In this document: piece by piece, positions 1-4,911 of the stretch
Position numbering within the stretch: the stretch's first letter is position 1
How the letters are laid out: the number at the start of each line of letters is the position of its first letter
NCBI GenBank assembly: GCA_031283825.1
Contig: JAITAZ010000561.1
Span: 1-8,621, forward strand
Origin: Planctomycetaceae bacterium
GTDB lineage: Bacteria; Planctomycetota; Planctomycetia; Pirellulales; Thermoguttaceae
Direction of reading: 5' to 3'
Length of the DNA stretch: 8,621 nt
Notes under the pieces: generated by a model
Seen by the model: the letters and a program-made list of their open reading frames with translations, nothing else
What the model was told of the DNA's origin: nothing
Database searches by the model: none
Position numbers and translations under genes: made by a program

Positions 1-180
1 ACTTCCGCCGATTTACTAGAAAAAAAATTACGCGGAATAGCCGCATACGTCTCGCAAGAACAAATAGAACTGATTGTACAAACAGTCAGAAACATGGGCG
101 CAAAAGAATATATTCACGAATTAATATTCAAACTATTCGACCCCAAACAATACGACCTACTTTTCGACGGAAAATTTTAA
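1..180 (+). CDS. C-terminal 59 residues of an unrecognised protein (5' truncated)
   Basis: The first frame is open from base 1 to a TAA at 178-180. It gives 59 residues that begin inside the protein, so the start lies outside the window. The tail is charged and helix-like, with RGIAAYVSQEQIELIVQTV followed by a run ending FDPKQYDLLFDGKF. I see no signal peptide, membrane segment, metal-binding cluster or catalytic motif. The codon choice (many A- or T-ending codons mixed with CGC and GAC) resembles the other genes here, which supports a real coding end over chance. It runs towards rpoZ, which is on the opposite strand, with a strong palindrome between them. I do not recognise the family and assign no function. 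Confidence 0.6.
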   Translation, partial: TSADLLEKKLRGIAAYVSQEQIELIVQTVRNMGAKEYIHELIFKLFDPKQYDLLFDGKF

Positions 181-218
181 AATATCACGGAAAAGACAAA
201 TGAATATTTGTAACAATA

Positions 219-283
219 TTTTTCCTGAATTTTTTCTGCGTTTAAATTTAATAAAGAATTTAAACGCAGAATATTAGGAAAAA
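219..283. terminator. Long palindrome between convergent genes, probable bidirectional terminator
   Basis: A perfect 15-bp stem (TTCTGCGTTTAAATT at 234-248, complement at 257-271) encloses an 8-base loop. It is extended by a second 8-bp pairing, TTTTTCCT (219-226) with AGGAAAAA (276-283). It lies 38 bases after the stop of the partial plus-strand gene and about 95 bases after the stop of minus-strand rpoZ, where a shared terminator would be expected. T-rich tracts sit on both sides. An 11-bp direct repeat ACAAATGAATA (196-206 and 283-293) flanks it, so an inserted hairpin is an alternative or additional explanation. Confidence 0.55.
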
Positions 284-376
284 CAAATGAATAATTACAA
301 ATTATTGTTATTTGCAAATCATCATATATTTTCCGCGATTATCCGTGTTTAAAAAAGTAATAATAATTTTTGAGAA

Positions 377-646
377 TTAAGTTTCGGTATATTCGCTATC
401 GAAAACTATATCTACTGCGCTTGGTTGTCGTTCATGCAAGTTTCCTTCCATATCGAGGAATATTTTATCTTGTAAGATTTCTTTTATTACTACGTGTAAT
501 TTATCTTTTGAGGCGGACTTATCTGTATCGACAAAAGCCTGCGCGCCTTTGTTCAAGTAAACGAGTCGCTTTTGAATAAGCGATGAGAGCTTGAAACGTC
601 CGCCGACTTTTTTGATTAATTCTTCGTCTTTAAGTTCTTCGATCAT
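377..646 (-). CDS. rpoZ: DNA-directed RNA polymerase subunit omega
   Basis: This 89-residue protein matches the omega subunit in length and pattern. The N-terminal part reads KVGGRFKLSSLIQKR (residues 14-28), equivalent to the IGNRFDLVLVAARRAR helix of E. coli omega. About 20 residues later, VIKEILQDKI (53-62) corresponds to the conserved ALREI segment. Omega binds the beta' subunit and helps RNA polymerase assemble. The acidic, poorly conserved tail (ending EYTET) is typical of family variation. The ATG at 646 gives a full-length N-terminus, but I see no good Shine-Dalgarno sequence upstream of it. The gene converges with the partial gene on its left and is divergent from the small secreted protein on its right. 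In many bacteria rpoZ lies beside gmk or spoT; that context is absent here. The assignment rests on motif recognition. Confidence 0.8.
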   Translation of the reverse strand: MIEELKDEELIKKVGGRFKLSSLIQKRLVYLNKGAQAFVDTDKSASKDKLHVVIKEILQDKIFLDMEGNLHERQPSAVDIVFDSEYTET

Positions 647-1116
647 TTGGATATATTGGGGTTTGTTGGTTATTTAAACGAATAAACGACAGGAGTTATT
701 CTACGCAATTTAGATTAGTTTTGATTTCAATAAGCGAGAGGGCGTAAATTATCTACCATCTGGAGTTCTTGTCAATTCCCCCTTTTTTTAATTTGTAATT
801 TGGCGTTTGCTTATAATTTTAAGTATCTGTCTCTTTTTAAAACGAAATTTCTAAAGCGGTTATTTGATTTTTTCGTTACAAATGGAACAGAAATTATTTG
901 TCGTTAAAAATCGAAGCGAATTTGTTAATTAGTCGAAACGAAAAAAACGATATTGTCAGCATAATTGTAACGAATATTATTTTTGACAGTATATAATATA
1001 TACGTCTCTAGCGGAACGAGAAAAAAAGTAGTTTCAACTCAATTTCGTTAATTATCGACGATAGTTGAAAAATTTATTTGCCGCGTTATATTGATACGCA
1101 TTCGTTAGAACAATTG

Positions 1117-1163
1117 AGAATTTTTGAAAAACTCATGTAGAAATTTATTTTTTGAAGGAACTT
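1117..1163. repeat. Degenerate copy of the GAACTTCTAAAAAC hairpin element
   Basis: The core AAAAACTCATGTAGAAATTT, followed by a T-rich tract and GAAGGAACTT, aligns with the intact hairpin at 8436-8481, whose loop reads CTCATGTAAATTTA. The arms no longer pair well here. The similarity is by eye, with several substitutions and small gaps in AT-rich sequence, so it could be coincidental. Confidence 0.35.
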
Positions 1164-1230
1164 TTTAAAAATCCAAATTGTAATAACCTGAATTGTTACA
1201 AATTAAATTTTAGAAACTACCATAAAATAA

Positions 1231-1238
1231 AAAGGAGA
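1231..1238 (+). promoter_or_regulatory. Strong ribosome binding site of the small secreted protein
   Basis: AAAGGAGA lies 6 bases before the ATG at 1245 and fixes that start. The same AAAGGAG core occurs before the HtrA-like gene and the LOG-family gene. Confidence 0.8.
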
Positions 1239-1244
1239 TAAATT

Positions 1245-1646
1245 ATGATTACGAAAATTTTTGAATTATTACGTAAGCCGATTGGTTTAATTGTAATATC
1301 GACGTGTTTATCTGGAATTTTTTCGAATTTTTCGGAGGCGCAGACGACGCGACCTACAATTAGTCCTTGGCTTTCGATGTATAACAATCGTAGTGGCAGT
1401 TCTTTGCCTAATTATCAGGCGTATGTTCGTCCTCAGATGGACATGTTGAAAGAGCTTCAAAATCAATCGAATCAAATTAAGTCTCAGGGTATCCAGCAGC
1501 GTGATTTGAGTCAAATCTTGGAAGCTCCGCGATTGAAGCCTTCTATTTCAGGAAGTCAACCTGCTGGTTTTAGACAATATTTGCATTATTATCAAGGCTT
1601 ACCTCAAGGCGGCGTCCCAAATTTCAGCGGAGGACGAAGAAGATAA
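1245..1646 (+). CDS. Small secreted protein of unknown function, planctomycete-like
   Basis: This 133-residue protein begins with a signal peptide: positively charged MITKIFELLRK, a hydrophobic core around residues 13-26, and probable cleavage after SEA near residue 32. The mature part is about 100 residues, rich in Q, S, P, N and G. It has RPTISPWLSM early (36-45), NYQAYVRPQ near 56-64, a glutamine-rich probable helix (about 66-90), GFRQYLHYYQ near 108-117, and a glycine/arginine tail ending GGRRR. I recall short exported planctomycete proteins with the same order (a PxxSPxL segment, a YxxxVRPQ segment, a Q-rich helix, a Gly-rich end), but none with a function. It has no catalytic motif, cysteine pair or transmembrane anchor beyond the signal. 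The start is supported by a strong ribosome binding site. It is followed at once by a repeat island and appears to be transcribed alone. A periplasmic or surface role is inference. Confidence 0.75.
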   Translation: MITKIFELLRKPIGLIVISTCLSGIFSNFSEAQTTRPTISPWLSMYNNRSGSSLPNYQAYVRPQMDMLKELQNQSNQIKSQGIQQRDLSQILEAPRLKPSISGSQPAGFRQYLHYYQGLPQGGVPNFSGGRRR

Positions 1647-1662
1647 ATTTTGAATTTTTAGA

Positions 1663-1863
1663 CCAGATCAGGTAGGCGACCTTTCGCCGAAAGGTCGCGT
1701 CGGCATTAGCCGACGGTAAATCTGAATTGATTTTATTATTGTCGAATCCATTTTATTGTTGCCTTCGGCAACGCGACCTTTCGGCGAAAGGTTGCGAACC
1801 TACGGTCGCCTACCTGATTCGGCGGTCGCCTACATGATCTGGGGTAGCAAGTGCGTAACATGA
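1663..1863. repeat. Multi-hairpin palindromic element, copy 1 (with 23-bp end sequence on its right)
   Basis: The element folds into successive small hairpins: CGACCTTTCG paired with its complement (1678-1697), CGTCGGC/GCCGACG (1698-1715), GTTGCC/GGCAAC (1759-1773), and a second CGACCTTTCG-type hairpin (about 1772-1795). Its outer arms are also complementary: CCAGATCAGGTAGGCGACC (1663-1681) against GGTCGCCTACxTGATCTGG (1824-1842). The right arm is doubled, with GGTCGCCTACCTGATT just before it. The core from about 1671 to 1791 recurs in the same orientation at about 8298-8420 with few differences. The 23 bases at 1841-1863 recur as a perfect inverted copy at 8269-8291. It has no coding capacity, consistent with a non-autonomous or REP/MITE-like element. 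Confidence 0.8.
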
Positions 1864-1880
1864 GTTCATTATATTTATTA

Positions 1881-1897
1881 AAACCGCGTAGCGGTTT
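1881..1897. repeat. Short GC-containing hairpin
   Basis: AAACCGC-GTA-GCGGTTT is a perfect 7-bp stem with a 3-base loop. It sits between the multi-hairpin element and the inverted-repeat-bounded array, and belongs to the same repeat island. No T-tract follows it. Confidence 0.6.
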
Positions 1898-1898
1898 C

Positions 1899-2078
1899 CC
1901 AAAATAGCGATGGGTAAAAATTCGCTAGAATTTTCACCCATCGAAAAAAATCACGTTACGATTTTATTTTCGACGGGTGAAATCGCGTTGCGATTTTATT
2001 TTCGACGGGTGAAATCGCGTTACGATTTTATTTTCGACGGGTGAAATCGCGTTGCGATTTTACCCATCGCTATTTTGG
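1899..2078. repeat. Inverted-repeat-bounded element enclosing a tandem array
   Basis: CCAAAATAGCGATGGGTAAA (from 1899) and its complement ending at 2078 form a perfect 21-bp terminal inverted repeat (1899-1919 and 2058-2078) around a 180-bp unit. A second internal pairing of TAGCGA/TCGCTA type occurs near 1905-1926, and copies of the GATGGGT/ACCCATC motif lie just inside the ends. The interior is filled by the 32-bp tandem array listed separately. It contains no open frame of note. Confidence 0.8.
1950..2061. repeat. 32-bp tandem repeat array, about 3.5 units
   Basis: Units start at 1950, 1982, 2014 and 2046 (the last partial). Each reads ATCGCGTTxCGATTTTATTT followed by TCGACGGGTGAA. The variable base alternates A, G, A, G through the four units, suggesting growth by duplication of a 64-bp pair. 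The first unit also has ATCACG in place of ATCGCG. Each unit contains its own small hairpin (AATCGC/GCGATT type). The array is too regular and too short in spacer to be CRISPR. Confidence 0.85.
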
Positions 2079-2080
2079 AG

Positions 2081-2097
2081 TTGTCCCGACGGGACAA
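2081..2097. repeat. TTGTCCC-GAC-GGGACAA hairpin
   Basis: A perfect 7-bp stem with a 3-base loop lies immediately after the inverted-repeat-bounded array. Its right arm GGGACAA also opens the dispersed repeat that recurs at 7083. Confidence 0.6.
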
Positions 2098-2243
2098 GGT
2101 TGATGTTTTGATTCAAATTAAAATTTTTGTAACCGTTCAAGTTTTTTAAAACCATATTATTTTTTTCTTGTGAACGGTTACAAATTTTCTCTGTGGTCTC
2201 TGTGTTCTCATTGGTTAAAAATGAATTTTAGAGATTCCCATTA
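2091..2243 (+). repeat. Dispersed intergenic repeat, copy 1, interrupted by a small hairpin insertion
   Basis: The left part (GGGACAAGGTTGATGTTTTG then ATTCAAATTAAAATTTT) and the right part (TTTTCTCTGTGG, TGGTTAAAAATGAA, GAGATTCCCATTA) match the shorter repeat at 7083-7164 in the same order and orientation. The 2091 copy carries about 61 extra bases in the middle: a GTAACCGTTCA-ended hairpin plus one copy of AAATTTT. The right part here also has a small duplication of the CTCTGTGGT type relative to the 7083 copy. I see no coding role. Confidence 0.75.
2128..2181. mobile_element. Miniature GTAACCGTTCA-ended hairpin element with AAATTTT flanks
   Basis: The ends pair perfectly: TTGTAACCGTTCA (2127-2139) with TGAACGGTTACAA (2171-2183). 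A T-rich loop lies between them. AAATTTT occurs on both sides (2121-2127 and 2182-2188). The homologous repeat at 7083-7164 has a single AAATTTT (7113-7119) and no hairpin. This is the pattern of a tiny non-autonomous insertion with a target-site duplication. No transposase is present, so mobilisation in trans would be needed; that part is inference. Confidence 0.6.
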
Positions 2244-2502
2244 TAGATTTAAATTATCACAAATTCCCGTTTGAAATTTTACATAACAGGTAATTGACAA
2301 CCGTTAATTCAATTGGATAATATTCGCGTTTTTAGTCGGGATGAAATTTAAAATATTCCGCTAAAATATTACCAAAAATTTAACAACCAGTTTTGTAACA
2401 ATTCAGCTAAATTTTTCGTAACGATATTTCATCAGAAAAATTATTGTTACAAAAATTCTGCCGATAGTTACAAGTCAATAAAAAAATAAAGGAGATTTAA
2501 CA
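2244..2502. other. Upstream region of the HtrA-like gene
   Basis: About 260 bases of AT-rich sequence that should contain the htrA promoter. It carries several TAAC/GTTAC words, including a TTGTTACAA palindrome at 2444-2452 that also occurs upstream of the secreted-protein gene (1193-1201). No confident promoter boxes can be placed. Confidence 0.4.
2488..2495 (+). promoter_or_regulatory. Ribosome binding site of the HtrA-like gene
   Basis: AAAGGAGA lies 7 bases before the ATG at 2503. It fixes a start that includes a cytoplasmic N-terminus ahead of the membrane segment. Confidence 0.8.
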
Positions 2503-3708
2503 ATGAAATTTAATTTTAGACATTTTCGTCTGAATAATATCAAACGCAAGTTTACCGATTGGATTACTTACGGACGTCAAAATAACAGTATTGGAGTTAG
2601 TCGATATCTCATTATGATTAGCGGAGTTTGCACGGTCGGATTGTGCGCGATGATTTTTCTCAATGCACAAACGCCTACTCCAACAACAATTAAACCCGAC
2701 GAAAATCCGCTCTACGCTGAACGATTCGCAGAACTGATTCCCGAAGAGCGTAATTCAATTCAAGTTTACGAGAAATGTAATAAGAGCGTCGTCAATATCG
2801 ACACGCGAACCGTTCGGACATCTTTTTTCGGCGAAGTTGATGAACCTGGCGCGGGCAGCGGAGTCATACTTAATCAAGATGGTTACATAGTTACGAATGC
2901 TCACGTGATAAGTCAAGCAGACGTAATTTTCGTTACGCTTTTTAACGGCGAATCGTTTCAAGCAACCGTAGTCGGCGAAGATCCGGTTACAGATATTGCC
3001 GTCATAAAAATCGCCGCGCCGAAAAATCAGCTTTTTCCGGTCAAAGTTGGCGATTCGTCGAAGTTGTTAGTTGGTCAGAAAATATTCGCGATAGGAAATC
3101 CGTTTGGACTTGAACGGACTCTTACGGGCGGTTTGATTTCAAGTTTAAATCGAACTATTCCGGGCAGTCTTCCATCGCGTTCTATCAAAGGAATAATTCA
3201 AATCGACGCCGCAATCAATCCGGGCAACTCCGGCGGATTACTGCTCGACACGCAAGGTCGAATGATAGGAATTAACACGGCAATTGCAAGTCGTTCCGGC
3301 GGAAGTAATGGAGTCGGTTTTGCGATTCCATCGAATACAGTTGCGAGAATAACGCCGCAACTAATTAAAAACGGAGCCGTAAAACGAGGCGATATCGGAA
3401 TTGACACAGTTCGTAAAATTGATCGAAACGGTATCAAAGGACTAATGATTATTAAACTCGTGTCAGACGGCGCGGCAGAAAAAGCAGGTTTACACGGCGC
3501 AAGCGTTATCGTCGAAAGATACGGAATGTTCGAAAGAACAAGAGTTGATTATTCAAGCGCTGATATTATTCTAACAGTAGATAATCACAAGATTGAACAA
3601 GTCGATGATTTCACGGCGTTAATCGACGAACATAAGCCAAATGATACGGTCGTGTTAGAAGTCTTGAGAAAAAATAAACGAATAAAAATTTCAGTTAAAC
3701 TAGAATAG
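2503..3708 (+). CDS. htrA: HtrA/DegP-family (S1C) serine protease, membrane-anchored, one PDZ domain
   Basis: This 401-residue protein has a basic cytoplasmic N-terminus (1-34), a single hydrophobic anchor (about 35-54, YLIMISGVCTVGLCAMIFL) and a chymotrypsin-like protease domain (about 85-280). The catalytic triad is His134 in TNAHVI, Asp164 in VTDIAVIKI and Ser243 in NPGNSGG, all in standard S1C context. GSGVILNQDGYIVTNAHV and the IGNPFG segment are further hallmarks. A C-terminal PDZ-type domain spans about 285-400 (GAAEKAGL, then ADIILTVDNHKI). The family degrades or refolds damaged envelope proteins, and PDZ domains recognise C-terminal tails. One PDZ and an N-terminal anchor make it closer to DegS/HtrA-type than to soluble DegP. 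The gene has its own ribosome binding site and about 860 bases of repeat-rich sequence before it, so it is probably transcribed alone and perhaps stress-induced; the induction is inference. All key residues are intact. Confidence 0.95.
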   Translation: MKFNFRHFRLNNIKRKFTDWITYGRQNNSIGVSRYLIMISGVCTVGLCAMIFLNAQTPTPTTIKPDENPLYAERFAELIPEERNSIQVYEKCNKSVVNIDTRTVRTSFFGEVDEPGAGSGVILNQDGYIVTNAHVISQADVIFVTLFNGESFQATVVGEDPVTDIAVIKIAAPKNQLFPVKVGDSSKLLVGQKIFAIGNPFGLERTLTGGLISSLNRTIPGSLPSRSIKGIIQIDAAINPGNSGGLLLDTQGRMIGINTAIASRSGGSNGVGFAIPSNTVARITPQLIKNGAVKRGDIGIDTVRKIDRNGIKGLMIIKLVSDGAAEKAGLHGASVIVERYGMFERTRVDYSSADIILTVDNHKIEQVDDFTALIDEHKPNDTVVLEVLRKNKRIKISVKLE

Positions 3709-3767
3709 AATTTTTGTAACGATTATTTTTTTATAACAATTCAAAATGTTTAAACAGCTCACGCTTG

Positions 3768-3812
3768 AATTTTCGGTTAGAGCAACTTTTACGCTCTAGC
3801 ATTGCCGAAATT
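3768..3812. promoter_or_regulatory. Imperfect hairpin between htrA and the acetyltransferase
   Basis: The arms AATTTTCGG (3768-3776) and CCGAAATT (3805-3812) pair, and inside them TAGAGC (3778-3783) pairs with GCTCTA (3793-3798) around a 9-base loop. The hairpin starts 60 bases after the htrA stop and ends 23 bases before the likely GTG start of the next gene. It lacks a downstream T-tract, so it is a poor intrinsic terminator and could instead be a leader structure or another repeat. I cannot decide between these. Confidence 0.35.
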
Positions 3813-3835
3813 CATAGTACGAGTTGTATAGGTCT

Positions 3836-4381
3836 GTGAATCCTTTTAATGTAGAAGTTGTTGAAGAGGCAGAAATCAACGCGAGTTTGGATTGGCGGAT
3901 ACGTTTATTGTTGCGGCTTTGTTTTCCAGACTGGGCTGATATTTTTCAGAATAGACGTACTTGGCATAGTACGCCGCCGTTATTTTCTGTTGTTGTGTGC
4001 GAAGGCGAAGATATAATTGGTCATATTGCCGTAGTAATCCGCACTATTACGACAACTTGGAATTTTCGTTACAGCGTCGCAAGTATTCAAGGCGTTTGCG
4101 TTGACCCGAATTTTCGCAATTCTGGAATCGCTCACGAAATGCTGCGGATTGCGCTCGATGAATCGGCAAAAAGAGGATTTCAATTTGCAATTCTTTATTG
4201 CAAAGAATATTTGGTTTCGTTCTATTTAACGCAAGGTTGGAAATTAGCAGACGAATCAGTCGTAATGTGGAATCAAAGAGATTTACCAATCGCAATGAGA
4301 TCAAATTGTCCAATGTACTACGAATTAAGCGATACAAAATTACCCGAAGGTCCCCTAGACGTACACAGCCCGTCATGGTGA
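3836..4381 (+). CDS. GNAT-family acetyltransferase resembling AAC(2')-I and NodA
   Basis: This is a GNAT acyl-CoA-dependent N-acyltransferase of about 181 residues. The acyl-CoA pyrophosphate loop is RNSGIA (R/Q-x-x-G-x-A) within VCVDPNFRNSGIAHEML, preceded by the beta-strand region FSVVVCEGEDIIGHIAVV. The order of the N-terminal CFPDWADIFQ...WH segment, the central V-x-V-x-P-x-x-R-x-x-G-I-A-H motif and the ending GPLDVHSPSW resembles NodA and the AAC(2')-I aminoglycoside acetyltransferases. Those families acylate an amino sugar, so an amine on a sugar-like molecule is a plausible but unproven substrate. No ATG is in frame near the front. A TAG at 3815-3817 closes the frame, leaving TTG at 3824 or GTG at 3836. 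I chose GTG because it is the better codon and has an AGG nearby, but the ribosome binding site is weak. It lies 127 bases after htrA, with a hairpin between them, and is followed at once by a terminator-like repeat. Confidence 0.8.
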   Translation: MNPFNVEVVEEAEINASLDWRIRLLLRLCFPDWADIFQNRRTWHSTPPLFSVVVCEGEDIIGHIAVVIRTITTTWNFRYSVASIQGVCVDPNFRNSGIAHEMLRIALDESAKRGFQFAILYCKEYLVSFYLTQGWKLADESVVMWNQRDLPIAMRSNCPMYYELSDTKLPEGPLDVHSPSW

Positions 4382-4391
4382 TAATATACTT

Positions 4392-4438
4392 TGAACGGTA
4401 ACAAATGGTTATTTTTTAGTAACCGTTCACGGTTTTTT
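4392..4438 (+). terminator. Probable terminator of the acetyltransferase, built from a GTAACCGTTCA repeat
   Basis: TGAACGGT (4392-4399) pairs with ACCGTTCA (4422-4429), and GGTTTTTT follows, starting 11 bases after the stop codon. The right arm plus T-tract belongs to a repeat, GTAACCGTTCACGGTTTTTT, also found at 4805. The gene end may have been supplied with a terminator by a repeat. The stem is short and the loop long, so strength is uncertain. Confidence 0.45.
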
Positions 4439-4600
4439 AAATTCGGAATTGAATTGCTAAACCCAATGTAGAGACGCAATGCCTTGCGTCTCTATCGGTG
4501 ATCTTTTGATCGAACAATGAGACGCAAGGCATTGCGTCTCTACATAGGTTTCACGTTTTAATTTTTCGATAAAAAAATAAACAATTTCGTGAACGGTTAC
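4419..4600. repeat. Composite repeat: GTAACCGTTCA ends around a 76-bp palindrome
   Basis: The unit opens with GTAACCGTTCACGGTTTTTT and closes with ATAAAAAAATAAACAATTTC followed by GTGAACGGTTAC. This is the same end arrangement as the 54-bp hairpin at 2128-2181, but enlarged to 182 bp by an internal 76-bp palindrome (4468-4543). This reading, one small element holding another, is inference from end matching. Confidence 0.45.
4468..4543. repeat. 76-bp palindromic element, copy A
   Basis: The arms GTAGAGACGCAATGCCTTGC (continuing GTCTC) at 4468-4492 and their exact complement at 4519-4543 can pair as one long hairpin. Each arm is also a near-palindrome (GAGACGCAA/TTGCGTCTC with a 4-base loop), and the centre contains GATC-TTTT-GATC. 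The DNA or RNA could therefore form one long hairpin or a three-armed cloverleaf. Copy B (4717-4792) is identical base for base. It has no coding capacity, which suggests a REP- or MITE-type sequence. Confidence 0.85.
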
Positions 4601-4624
4601 TTATTTTTTTGGGTAACCGTTCAC
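4589..4624. repeat. GTGAACGGTTAC inverted pair
   Basis: GTGAACGGTTAC (4589-4600) and its perfect complement GTAACCGTTCAC (4613-4624) form a 12-bp stem with a 12-base T-rich loop. The left arm can equally be read as the right end of the 4419-4600 composite, so the pair may mark abutting elements. Confidence 0.7.
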
Positions 4625-4647
4625 GTTCAAAAGAAAAATGTCATAAG

Positions 4648-4660
4648 CCCTGAAAGGGCG
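4648..4660. repeat. GCCCTGAAAGGGC short palindrome
   Basis: GCCCT-GAA-AGGGC is a 5-bp stem with a 3-base loop, in the context ATAAGCCCTGAAAGGGCGTA. I recall similar words as common short intergenic repeats in diverse bacterial genomes. Only one copy is in the window, so its repeat status is from memory. Confidence 0.4.
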
Positions 4661-4716
4661 TAGGATTTTTTCTCTTGCTTGTGAAAAATTACCGTTTTTG
4701 AATGGCTAAACCAACA

Positions 4717-4792
4717 GTAGAGACGCAATGCCTTGCGTCTCTATCGGTGATCTTTTGATCGAACAATGAGACGCAAGGCATTGCGTCTCTAC
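4717..4792. repeat. 76-bp palindromic element, copy B
   Basis: Identical over all 76 bases to copy A (4468-4543) and in the same orientation. The left flank is also similar (GAATGGCTAAACCAACA here, GAATTGCTAAACCCAAT at copy A), while the right flanks differ. The shared left flank suggests either a duplication of a larger block or insertion into related sequence. Identity in non-coding sequence implies recent copying or gene conversion. Confidence 0.85.
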
Positions 4793-4804
4793 ATTTGCTA
4801 ATTT

Positions 4805-4833
4805 GTAACCGTTCACGGTTTTTTAAAATTCGG
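4805..4833 (+). repeat. Solo copy of the GTAACCGTTCACGGTTTTTT repeat end
   Basis: This segment matches 4419-4446 apart from one extra A before TTCGG. No partner arm follows before the hydrolase gene, so it looks like an orphan end. It lies downstream of the minus-strand hydrolase stop, but its T-tract is on the plus strand, so it would not terminate that gene. Confidence 0.6.
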
Positions 4834-4911
4834 CATTATGTAATATCAGACGAAAAATACAAATGATGATTTGCAAATAAGTCTAGCGAATGAATAGATG
4901 TTGACAGAAAT

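Larger units (their letters stand above)
647..1244. other. AT-rich gene-free stretch between divergent rpoZ and the secreted-protein gene
   Basis: About 600 bases without a convincing coding region. It should hold the promoters of both flanking genes, but I cannot place a -10/-35 pair with confidence. It contains an odd-centred palindrome GTATATAATATATAC (989-1003), a TTGTTACAA palindrome at 1193-1201, and a degenerate relative (about 1117-1163) of the hairpin at 8436-8481. I see no tRNA-like or riboswitch-like fold. Confidence 0.5.

Noticed and set aside
320..356. TTCCGCGATTATCCGTGTTT as a regulatory site
   Set aside because: Similar words are common intergenic filler repeats in many genomes; there is only one copy here and no link to a gene start.
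370..579. Plus-strand open frame of 69 codons opposite rpoZ
   Set aside because: It is antisense to rpoZ, has a low-complexity Y/L/R-rich composition and no ribosome binding site.
984..997. TTGACA and TATAAT together as a promoter
   Set aside because: The two boxes are only 2 bases apart, not 16-18, and no other partner box stands at proper distance.
1950..2061. Regular repeats that might be a CRISPR array
   Set aside because: The units are contiguous 32-bp tandem repeats with no unique spacers, and no cas gene is nearby.
4047..4401. Open frames antisense to or overlapping the acetyltransferase
   Set aside because: They overlap a gene with clear GNAT motifs, have biased composition and show no family features.
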